NCBI GenBank assembly: GCA_040509055.1
Contig: JBEVLT010000254.1
Location: 1-8,404 of the forward strand
Direction of reading: 5' to 3'
DNA from: JAJKIP01 sp040509055
GTDB taxonomy: Bacteria > Bacteroidota > Bacteroidia > Chitinophagales > Chitinophagaceae
Length of the DNA: 8,404 bases
A program made the position numbers and the translations under genes. Under the pieces are notes generated by a model. The model did no database searches and had not been told where the DNA came from. It saw only the letters and a list, made by a program, of their open reading frames with translations. Below, one piece after another: positions 1 to 6,665 of the stretch (its first letter is position 1; the number at the start of each line of letters is the position of its first letter).

Positions 1-59
1 GCTGTTCGACTTCATCATCTACGGCTACTTCGCGGCCCAGATCGGGATCGCGATGTTCA
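1..59 (+). other. Foreign fragment: MFS transporter helix 1, chimeric junction
   Basis: Read on the + strand from base 2, this stretch encodes LFDFIIYGYFAAQIGIAMF, which resembles the first transmembrane helix of major facilitator metabolite:proton symporters (pattern DF..YG..A..I...F). All 19 codons end in G or C, unlike the neighbouring genes. Alignment of the last SprB repeat with its copy 942 bases to the right matches from base 60 onward and fails to its left. The simplest reading is an assembly or library chimera at a contig end inside a repeat array. A genuine insertion or rearrangement cannot be excluded from sequence alone. Confidence 0.7.
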
Positions 60-3000
60 TATTGGTGGCAGCAATAGTCCCGCTCACGGCAGCGCCGGCC
101 GTTACATTTACAGCGATGTCAGCCGAAACACAGCCGGCGGCATTCCTGATCTTCACTGTATAGTTACCTGCAGCAAGGCCGGTAAAAGTATTGGCCGATT
201 GATAAGTGCCGCTGTTCAGCGCATACTCAAACGGACCGGTAAATCCTGTCGTGGGTGTAACAGTGATCGTACCATTGCTTACACCCGCACAGGCCGTAGC
301 CGTAAAGGTGGCGGTACCGGTAAGCACCGGTCCGGGTATCACGGTAAAAGGAAGATCGGTCGAGATGCAGCCAAAATTATCTTTGAATTTTACAGTATGC
401 GGCCCTGCGGCAATGCCATTGAAAATATTGGACGACTGGTATGCGCCGCCATCCAATGAATATTGATAGGGCGGTGCTCCGTTGTTAGCCCTGACCGTAA
501 GAGTGGCATCCGCAGCACCGCTGCACGAAGCATTGACCCAGAAAAGCGTGGCGTCCAGCGCACTGCCGGCAGTCACCGTTACCGGAATATCTGCGGAAAC
601 GCAGCCCCCGGTGTTCCGGATCTTCACCGCATGAGGACCGGATGCGACCCCGGTAAAGGTGGCCGCAGCCTGATAAGTACCTCCATCCAGCGCGTATTCA
701 AACGGACCGGTAAAGCCGGCATCAGGCGTCACAGTGATGATGCCGTTGCTTACTCCGGCGCAGGCGGTAGGCGTGGAGGTGGCCGTGCCGGTCAGCACAG
801 GGCCTGCGGTCACACTTGCATTGATAGCAGTGGATAAGCACCCAAAATTGTCCCTGACCACGATCGTATGCGGGCCGGCACCCAGGCCGGTAAACGTAGC
901 CCCGGACTGGAAAGCACCGCCATCCAGCGCATATTGATAGGGTGCGCTGCCGTTCACAGGCGTCACGGTGATGTTGCCATCGGCAGCGCCGCTGCACGAA
1001 GTATTGGTAGTAGCAATAGTCCCGGTCACGGCAGCGCCGGCCGTTACATTTACAGCGATGTCAGCCGAAACACAGCCGGCGGCATTCCTGATCTTCACTG
1101 TATAGTTACCTGCAGCAAGACCGGTAAAAGTAGTAGACGATTGATAAGTGCCGCTGTTCAGCGCATACTCAAACGGGCCGGCGAATCCTGTTGCCGCTGT
1201 GGCGGTAATGGTGCCGTTATTGACACCGTTACAGGCCGTGGGCGTAAAACTGGCGGTCCCCGACAGCACAGGTCCTGCCGTTACCGTAACGGGAAAATCG
1301 GCCGATATACACCCCAGGTCATCCCTGAATTTAATACTGTGCGGGCCAGCCCCTACGCCCGTGAATGTGGCTGCGGACTGAAAGGCGCCGCCATCCAGGG
1401 AATATTGATACGGTGCGCTGCCGTTGGTCGGTGTGACCGTAATGGTGCCATCGATGGCGCCGCTGCACGAGGTGTTGCCGCCGCTTACACTTGCCGTAAG
1501 GCCGGTGCCTGTTGTTACAGTCACCGGTATGCCTGCAGAGGTGCAGCCAGCCCCGCTTTTGATAACTACACTATGCGGACCTGCTGCCACACCGGTAAAG
1601 GTGGACCCGGCTTGGAAAGCGCCGCCATCCAGCGAATATTGATAAGGTGCACTGCCGTTGGTCGGCGTGACGGTAATCGATCCGTTGTTCACGCCCGGGC
1701 AGGCTGTCGGCACAGATGAGACTGTACCCGTGAGCGCCGGCCCAACCGCTACAGTAACCGGAAGCGGGCTGGACTGGCAGATACCCGCTTCGCGGATAAT
1801 TACCGAATAGCTGCCTGCTGCCAGGCCGCTGAATAGATTGCTGGCTTGCCAGTTGGTGCCACTGTTGATGGAATATTCATAGGGTCCGCTGCCGCTGGTA
1901 GGCGTGGCGGTGATGCTGCCGTCGGTAGCACCACTGCAGGAAACAGGCGTGGCGCTTACCGTACCGGATACGGTAGCAGTCCCCTGCGTAATCGTCACAG
2001 GAGTAAAGGAAACGGTGCAACCCTTTGCATCTTTCAGCGAGATAAAGTACGTGGCAGGAGCCAGCCCGGTGAACACATTGCTTGTCTGGTAAGGGGCGCC
2101 ATTGATGGAATACTCGTATGGCGGCGTACCGGTAGCGCCGGTAATAGTAATAGTGCCATTGTTGGCGCCGGGACAGGATGAAGGTGTGGCGCTGGTGGTC
2201 ATGGAAATTGAAGGACCGGCCGCAATTGTTACAGGAACAAAACTGGCCTGGCATCCTCCATTGTCTTTCACGCTTATGTAGTAGGTAGCGGGCGCAAGAC
2301 CGGAAAATACATTGCTAGCGCCGAAAGCTCCCCCGTTAATAGAATAAACGATAGGCGGTGTTCCGCTGGGCGGCGTGACGGTGATGACCCCGTCGGCTGC
2401 TCCTACGCAGGAAGTATTGGTAGGCGTGATATTGACCGATAGCGTACCCGTGCTTGTAATGGTAACAGGTACGTTGCTGCTGCAGCCTCCGGCGTCGCTG
2501 ACGGCTACAGTGTAGTTGCCCCCGGTCAGCCCGTTGAAGACCGTGCTGCCGCTGGCAGAGGTCTGGGTGATGCTGCCGGGGTTCAGCACGAATGTATAAG
2601 GTGCGGTGCCGATACCTGCGGGAACGGTAACGGTAGCGGTACCGGTGCCTGCGCCACAGGTGGTTTGCGTAGTGGTAGCTGTTGCATTCAGGTCGAGCGA
2701 CCTGTTGATGGTAATGGTATCCGAGCTTTCGAGGTCGCCTGAAGACTGGCAGGCGGTAAACGTGGTTTTGATGATATACTTGTCACCGGAGCCCGGCGGG
2801 CAGAAGGCAGGAAACGTTACATCCAGCATGCCCTGGGTGGTGGTGATGGTGTCGCCGGTAGCAATGTAATTGCCGTTTATATCGAATACCTGGCAGCTTT
2901 TGAACCGCGATACGCCGCCGGAAGGGGTGAACCGGTAACCCTCGTTGGAAGCGGTCCAGACGGTAGCGTTTTTTCCGGGTGCAGCCACAGCCTTGTCGCG

Positions 3001-3777
3001 GTACCAGTTCTGGATACCGAGGATGGCCCGCCCTGCGCTGGAAGACGTCTGGCATCTCTTGTTTTCGAGAAATACTTCGATGATCCCCGTGGATTCATAC
3101 ATGACGATCTGAAAAGTAGCTGGCGTAGACCGGCTGCAGGATACGTTTCCATAGGAACCGACATGAAAATAACTGATCACAAAGCGGCGGCAGGGAGCCG
3201 AACCTTCTACCCGCCATTCTATTTTCCTGTCCGGGGGGCTGGCCTGGGTATTGTCACTCGGTCCGGGCCGCGGATCCAGGTCGGTATAGCAGCCCATAAT
3301 CGCGGCCCTGGGGTAATATACACCGGCGGCTGAACATGCCGCTCCAGCGCCAGCGGCAGGAATAGCCGGGGTTATCGTATACGCATTTTCACAGGAGCCT
3401 GTCCCGTGAATTTCGTCAAAAGTGACCACGCCATTGGAGCCAATCACCGCTTTTTCATACAATGAATCGTAAAAGCAAAAAGGAAACGGCAGGCTGAACG
3501 CAGTGCTGTAGGCATCATCGTTGTACAGCCGGCCCTCTTCGCTGGCACCCGCAGTAACATAGGCATAGGGTAAATAAGGAACCGAAGTAACGATATAATC
3601 GGAGGAAGACTTGAGATGCGGGATCTTGATCGGAATGTTCACACATGGCTGGTTGCACGAAAGAGTAAGCACACTACCATTGAGACCGGTATTAAAACAA
3701 CGCTGTGCGGAAAGGTGCAGGGCAAGCATGCAAAAAAAACCGGTCTGAATCAACAGCCTTATTATTCTCATTCTCAT
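25..3777 (-). CDS. Secreted SprB-repeat protein, C-terminus lost at chimeric edge
   Basis: Large exported protein, 1250 codons as read. Residues 1-24 form a signal peptide: basic start, hydrophobic FFCMLAL, likely cleavage after LSA. Residues ~27-343 are a cysteine-rich N-terminal region (13 Cys) with no family I can name surely; similar leaders occur in Bacteroidota proteins ending in gliding-type sorting domains. From ~361 there are 11 complete SprB-type repeats and the start of a 12th, each with a first Cys in a TSC/TAC motif and a second Cys near GGC or GC. SprB itself is a type IX-secreted gliding adhesin of Flavobacterium; an adhesin or surface role here is inference. A sorting domain would be expected at the C-terminus but is absent: residues 1240-1250 come from foreign sequence at bases 1-59, so the stop at 25-27 is probably artefactual and the true gene continues leftward. 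The start MRMRII is chosen because the signal peptide follows directly; Met3 is an alternative. It lies 120 bases downstream of the stringent-response gene on the same strand. Confidence 0.88.
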   Translation of the reverse strand: MRMRIIRLLIQTGFFCMLALHLSAQRCFNTGLNGSVLTLSCNQPCVNIPIKIPHLKSSSDYIVTSVPYLPYAYVTAGASEEGRLYNDDAYSTAFSLPFPFCFYDSLYEKAVIGSNGVVTFDEIHGTGSCENAYTITPAIPAAGAGAACSAAGVYYPRAAIMGCYTDLDPRPGPSDNTQASPPDRKIEWRVEGSAPCRRFVISYFHVGSYGNVSCSRSTPATFQIVMYESTGIIEVFLENKRCQTSSSAGRAILGIQNWYRDKAVAAPGKNATVWTASNEGYRFTPSGGVSRFKSCQVFDINGNYIATGDTITTTQGMLDVTFPAFCPPGSGDKYIIKTTFTACQSSGDLESSDTITINRSLDLNATATTTQTTCGAGTGTATVTVPAGIGTAPYTFVLNPGSITQTSASGSTVFNGLTGGNYTVAVSDAGGCSSNVPVTITSTGTLSVNITPTNTSCVGAADGVITVTPPSGTPPIVYSINGGAFGASNVFSGLAPATYYISVKDNGGCQASFVPVTIAAGPSISMTTSATPSSCPGANNGTITITGATGTPPYEYSINGAPYQTSNVFTGLAPATYFISLKDAKGCTVSFTPVTITQGTATVSGTVSATPVSCSGATDGSITATPTSGSGPYEYSINSGTNWQASNLFSGLAAGSYSVIIREAGICQSSPLPVTVAVGPALTGTVSSVPTACPGVNNGSITVTPTNGSAPYQYSLDGGAFQAGSTFTGVAAGPHSVVIKSGAGCTSAGIPVTVTTGTGLTASVSGGNTSCSGAIDGTITVTPTNGSAPYQYSLDGGAFQSAATFTGVGAGPHSIKFRDDLGCISADFPVTVTAGPVLSGTASFTPTACNGVNNGTITATAATGFAGPFEYALNSGTYQSSTTFTGLAAGNYTVKIRNAAGCVSADIAVNVTAGAAVTGTIATTNTSCSGAADGNITVTPVNGSAPYQYALDGGAFQSGATFTGLGAGPHTIVVRDNFGCLSTAINASVTAGPVLTGTATSTPTACAGVSNGIITVTPDAGFTGPFEYALDGGTYQAAATFTGVASGPHAVKIRNTGGCVSADIPVTVTAGSALDATLFWVNASCSGAADATLTVRANNGAPPYQYSLDGGAYQSSNIFNGIAAGPHTVKFKDNFGCISTDLPFTVIPGPVLTGTATFTATACAGVSNGTITVTPTTGFTGPFEYALNSGTYQSANTFTGLAAGNYTVKIRNAAGCVSADIAVNVTAGAAVSGTIAATNMNIAIPIWAAK
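61..2697 (-). repeat. SprB-type repeat array, 11 full copies plus a partial
   Basis: First cysteines of successive repeats fall at residues 374, 457, 535, 614, 693, 771, 849, 928, 1006, 1085 and 1163, so the spacing settles to alternating 78 and 79 residues after the first copy. From the fourth copy on, two repeat flavours alternate: one opening TSCSGA.DG with PYQYSLDGG or a close variant in the middle, the other opening TAC.GV.NG, usually with GPFEYAL. The true period is therefore a two-repeat unit of about 157 residues (471 bases). Copy 5 is mosaic, with the opening of one flavour and the middle of the other. Each copy carries two cysteines that could form an intradomain disulfide outside the cell (inference). 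Confidence 0.85.
84..177. repeat. 94-base exact duplicate of bases 1026-1119
   Basis: Within the SprB array this stretch is identical base for base to 1026-1119, exactly 942 bases (four repeats) away; flanking sequence is also close but has scattered differences. Synonymous positions are unchanged across it, which points to recent duplication or gene conversion between repeat copies rather than protein-level selection only. A perfect repeat of this length is close to short-read length and gives a plausible reason for the assembly to fail near base 60. Confidence 0.9.
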
Positions 3778-3897
3778 CGCAGTGTGTAATTATTAGGTTT
3801 AAACGGGCACCCAATCGAAGCGACAAGTTAAGGAAATTTTAACATGAAACATCCCTGTATCGGCCTGTGGACGGGGATTCAAACGCATGCCAGCCGG
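3778..3897 (-). other. Intergenic spacer between stringent-response and SprB genes
   Basis: This 120-base spacer separates two genes on the minus strand. A weak dyad at 3851-3878 (ATCCCTGT with ACGGGGAT, 12-base loop, one mismatch in the minus-strand transcript) is followed on that strand by a moderately T-rich stretch and could be an inefficient terminator. No convincing Bacteroidota promoter (TTG, about 19 bases, TAnnTTTG) is visible before the SprB-repeat gene. Read-through from the upstream gene is therefore possible, but the large spacer argues against tight coupling. Confidence 0.3.
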
Positions 3898-6147
3898 TCA
3901 GGCAGGAATGTCTTCGGTGTCATACCGCTCCACCGCTTCGATGCCCGGAAGGCTCTTGAGACGCTGAACTAATTCATCCAGTTCTTCTTTGTCATGCACA
4001 AAAACCTTAATATTTCCCTCAAACAGGCCTTCCCGCGCTTCCACGCTCAGGGCGCTGATATTGATCTTCAGTTCGCCGGAGATCAGGTTGGTGATCTTGT
4101 GGATAACCCCCACATCGTCCATGCCCACGATCTTCAGACCGGTCAGGAAGGAAATCTCCTTGTTTTTGGCCCATTTGGTCTTGACCACGCGATGGCCGTA
4201 GCTGGCCAGCAGCCGGGCAGCATTGGGGCAGTTGGTGCGGTGTATGGTGAGCCCTTTGCCGGTAGTGATAAACCCAAATACGTCGTCGCCCGGGATGGGC
4301 TTGCAGCAATTGGCCAGGTTATACACGATCTTATCACTGCTCTCGCCGAAAATGATCAGTTCGGCATCCTTCCTCGGCAGCACCGGCTGCTGGGTGGTTT
4401 CCTGCCGGGGAGCTTCCTGTACGGCCTTTGCCGGTTTGGGCGATTCTATTTTATCTCCGGATAGTTTAAAGTCTTTCAGGTCCTTGAGATCGATATTCTT
4501 TACAGCTACCTGGTAAAAAAGGTCCAGGTGCGATTGCAGCTTGTACCAGTGCACCAGTTCGTCGATGTTTGGGGTGTTCATCGGGGCGCCCATGCCTTCC
4601 AGCTTGCGCTGTACGGTATACCTGCCCTCGTCGGCGATCAGTCTTTTTTCTTCTTTCAGCGCATCCTTGATCCGCCCCCTGGCCTTCGCTGTCACCACAA
4701 AACCCAGCCAGTCTTCGGAAGGCTTTTGCTTGTTGCTGGTAATGATTTCTACCTGGTCGCCGCTGCGCAGCTTGTGGCTGATCGGTACCAGCTTATGGTT
4801 CACTTTGGCCCCGATGGTCTTGACGCCGATGGCACTGTGTATGGAAAAAGCAAAATCAAGCGCGGTCGACCCGGTCGGCAGCATCTTTACATCGCCCTTG
4901 GGTGTGTAGACATAGATCTCTTCTGCCAGGAAGCTGGTTTTGAAATCCTGCAGAAAGTCAATGCTGTCCGTTTCCTGGTTGCTGATCACTTCGCGTATTT
5001 GCTGGAACCATTTGTCAAAACGGTTTTCATCGGCCGTCCCCTCCTTGTATTTCCAGTGAGCGGCCAGCCCTTTTTCGGCAATCTCGTTCATCCGCTTGGT
5101 ACGGATCTGTACCTCCACCCATTTGCCCTGCGGGCCCATCACGGTGGTATGCAGTGCCTCGTACCCGTTAGCCTTGGGATTGCTCAGCCAGTCGCGCAGC
5201 CGTTCCGGCGAGGGATTGTACTCATCCGTGATCATGGAATATACCTTCCAGCAATCCTCCTTTTCCCGCTCCATGGGTGAGTCCAGGATCACGCGGATCG
5301 CGAACAGGTCGTACACCTCTTCGAAATCGACACCCTTTTTCTTCATCTTATTGGAGATAGAGTGGATGCTTTTCGGACGGCCATAGATCTCGAAACTGAA
5401 GTGGCCGCGCTCCAGCTTGTCTTTGATCGGCTTGATAAATTCGTTGATATACTTGGACCGCTCCCTTTTTGTTTCGGCCAGCTTCTGCGCTATCTCCCGG
5501 TAGGTATCGGGTTCCATGTACTTCATGGCCAGGTCTTCCATCTCCGTCTTGATGCTGTACAGCCCCATGCGGTGGGCCAGCGGCGCATACACGTACACCG
5601 TTTCGGAGGCGATCTTCAGCTGTTTTTCCCGCTTCATGCTCTCCAGGGTACGCATGTTGTGCAGGCGGTCGGCCAGCTTGATCAGGATCACCCGGGGATC
5701 GTCGGTCAGCGTCAGCAATATTTTTTTGAAATTCTCGGCCTGCTGCGAGGCATTTACGTCGATGACATTGGAGATTTTCGTCAGCCCGTCCACGATCCGT
5801 GCGATCTCCTGGCCGAATTCCCGTTCCAGGTCTTCGAGCGAGATATCGGTATCTTCTACGGTGTCGTGCAGCAGCGCGCAGATGGTGGAGCGTACGCCCA
5901 GGCCGATCTCCTCCACGCAGATCTTGGCCACGGCCAGCGGATGAAGGATATAGGGTTCGCCGCTCTTGCGGCGCATGGTCTTGTGCGCATCGGCGGCCAT
6001 TTCAAAGGCATTGCGCAGCAGGTCCTTATCGCCTGGTTTGATCTTGCTTTTCAGGGAGCGCAGCAGGGAGCGGTACTCCCGGAGGATCAGCTTTTTTTCC
6101 TGTTCGTCGTTGAGATTGTACTTCGGTACCTGGGCTACAGTTTCCAT
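3898..6147 (-). CDS. spoT: Bifunctional (p)ppGpp synthetase/hydrolase (RelA/SpoT family)
   Basis: Long RSH protein of 749 residues that makes and degrades the alarmone (p)ppGpp in the cytoplasm, the core of the stringent response. The N-terminal HD hydrolase is intact: H69, HD at 94-95, ED at 98-99 and D160 in KLADRLHNM. The synthetase domain shows GRPKS (256-260), D280 in YDLFAIR, NGYEALH (327-333) and E345 in VEVQIRT. The loop motif is RLRD (316-319), basic like the RxKD of bifunctional enzymes and unlike the acidic ExDD of synthetase-only RelA. A TGS domain follows at about 409-470, then a helical region, a Pro/Gln-rich linker (about 566-592), a conserved-cysteine segment (C614, C615, H636, C640) and a C-terminal ACT domain (about 668-743). 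Length and order match full-length family members. All hydrolase and synthetase signature residues I looked for are present, so both activities are predicted. The start METVAQVPKY gives a normal N-terminus. Confidence 0.96.
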   Translation of the reverse strand: METVAQVPKYNLNDEQEKKLILREYRSLLRSLKSKIKPGDKDLLRNAFEMAADAHKTMRRKSGEPYILHPLAVAKICVEEIGLGVRSTICALLHDTVEDTDISLEDLEREFGQEIARIVDGLTKISNVIDVNASQQAENFKKILLTLTDDPRVILIKLADRLHNMRTLESMKREKQLKIASETVYVYAPLAHRMGLYSIKTEMEDLAMKYMEPDTYREIAQKLAETKRERSKYINEFIKPIKDKLERGHFSFEIYGRPKSIHSISNKMKKKGVDFEEVYDLFAIRVILDSPMEREKEDCWKVYSMITDEYNPSPERLRDWLSNPKANGYEALHTTVMGPQGKWVEVQIRTKRMNEIAEKGLAAHWKYKEGTADENRFDKWFQQIREVISNQETDSIDFLQDFKTSFLAEEIYVYTPKGDVKMLPTGSTALDFAFSIHSAIGVKTIGAKVNHKLVPISHKLRSGDQVEIITSNKQKPSEDWLGFVVTAKARGRIKDALKEEKRLIADEGRYTVQRKLEGMGAPMNTPNIDELVHWYKLQSHLDLFYQVAVKNIDLKDLKDFKLSGDKIESPKPAKAVQEAPRQETTQQPVLPRKDAELIIFGESSDKIVYNLANCCKPIPGDDVFGFITTGKGLTIHRTNCPNAARLLASYGHRVVKTKWAKNKEISFLTGLKIVGMDDVGVIHKITNLISGELKINISALSVEAREGLFEGNIKVFVHDKEELDELVQRLKSLPGIEAVERYDTEDIPA

Positions 6148-6356
6148 CGTCTACGAATTTACTAAGAATAAGGCAAAGAGATGAAAAGAGGGAGAGCCGG
6201 AGCAACAGTACCCGGCAGCAAAAGAAGCTATGCGATATGTACCGGCCCTCCTTCACCACCCTGCGCTTTATAATAATTCCTGACAGCGGGAATAATATCC
6301 GATCAGCTACCGGTGCCGGAAAACCCGCGGAGCCTGTTCTTTCGGTCAAATTGTCC
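6148..6356. other. Divergent intergenic region between spoT and tRNA-Leu
   Basis: With the tRNA leader this forms an approximately 300-base gene-free stretch that must hold the spoT promoter (minus) and the tRNA promoter (plus). On the minus strand I find no full TTG-N19-TAnnTTTG match for spoT; a TAAATTCG box lies about ten bases before its start but has no correctly spaced -33 element. A short dyad at 6196-6216 (GCCGG/CCGGC, 11-base loop) would lie in the spoT leader and has no proven role. A 24-codon stop-bounded stretch at 6228-6302 is listed separately. Confidence 0.5.
6228..6302 (-). pseudogene. Possible remnant of a small coding sequence
   Basis: On the minus strand, a frame opening directly after a TGA (6303-6305) reads SDIIPAVRNYYKAQGGEGG followed by PVHIA and a TAG at 6228-6230. 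The composition looks protein-like rather than random, yet there is no start codon within these 24 codons and the upstream frame is closed. It could be the tail of a decayed gene, a frameshifted small gene whose front lies in another frame (a TTG-started frame enters from 6349), or chance. I do not recognise a family. Confidence 0.15.
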
Positions 6357-6364
6357 TACATTTG
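6357..6364 (+). promoter_or_regulatory. Bacteroidota-type -7 box for tRNA-Leu
   Basis: TACATTTG matches the TAnnTTTG consensus of the primary sigma factor in Bacteroidota at every fixed position. It lies 80 bases before the tRNA and points toward it. A canonical TTG is not seen at the expected distance (around 6335-6337 reads TGT), so the -33 element is weak; strong -7 boxes with weak -33 elements are not unusual in the phylum. Transcription would start near 6371. Confidence 0.6.
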
Positions 6365-6444
6365 CAACCCTATTTGAAATTACCAAACAGCGAAATTCCA
6401 ACTCAACAGGAGAGCCGGGGTTTTTGTTTTGGTATTTCCGATTT

Positions 6445-6526
6445 CCGGATGTGGTGAAATTGGTAGACACGTCAGACTTAGGATCTGATGCCGCAAGGTG
6501 TGGGGGTTCGAGTCCCTCCATCCGGA
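6445..6526 (+). tRNA. tRNA-Leu (anticodon UAG)
   Basis: A complete class II tRNA of 82 bases. The acceptor stem CCGGATG (6445-6451) pairs perfectly with CATCCGG (6519-6525), with discriminator A at 6526. The D stem GTG/CAC encloses AAATTGGTAGA. The anticodon stem TCAGA/TCTGA holds the loop CTTAGGA with TAG at 6479-6481. A long variable arm follows (about 6489-6500), then a T stem GGGGG/CCCTC with one G-U pair around TTCGAGT. CCA is not encoded; the gene is followed by CGA, so the tail must be added after transcription. It reads CUN leucine codons. Confidence 0.97.
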
Positions 6527-6532
6527 CGAATG

Positions 6533-6660
6533 AAGGTTTAAAAGGTTTAAAGTTCAAAAGGTTTAAGGTTGTGAGCACAGCAGGCTCGCTCCCCGTCAGA
6601 CAATACCCGATCACAGAACTTTTCAGACTTTTTAAACCTCTTAAACCTTTTAAACTTTTA
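6533..6660. repeat. 9-mer repeats arranged as inverted arms (REP/MITE-like)
   Basis: The left arm (6533-6570) has copies of AAGGTTTAA at 6533-6541, 6542-6550 and 6558-6566. The right arm (6632-6658) has three in-phase 9-mers TTAAACCTC, TTAAACCTT and TTAAACTTT, the reverse complement of the left unit. Bases 6533-6550 pair with 6641-6658 at 17 of 18 positions. Between the arms is a more GC-rich core with a small dyad GAGC-N7-GCTC. The element fills the gap between tRNA-Leu and tig almost completely. It may act as a processing or termination structure or be a dispersed palindromic repeat; both roles are inference. Confidence 0.7.
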
Positions 6661-6665
6661 CCATA

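Noticed and set aside
25..27. TAG as the natural end of the SprB-repeat protein
   Set aside because: Repeat homology ends at base 60 and the remaining 59 bases look like a transporter fragment on the other strand; no C-terminal sorting domain is present.
868..1719. 283-codon open frame on the + strand opposite the SprB array
   Set aside because: It is an antisense shadow of the repetitive array: its sequence repeats with the same period, is Arg/Gly-rich and has no export signal or recognisable domain.
61..2697. Possible CRISPR array because of regular repeats
   Set aside because: The period of about 235 bases, the continuous open frame and the SprB protein motifs show a coding repeat, not short repeats with spacers.
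3795..3804. GTTTAAAC palindrome upstream of the SprB-repeat gene as an operator
   Set aside because: An eight-base palindrome in A/T-rich spacer sequence with no further supporting signal is too weak.
5362..6165. 267-codon + strand frame opposite the HD domain of spoT
   Set aside because: The minus strand encodes all conserved RSH motifs over the same bases; the + frame shows only mirror composition.
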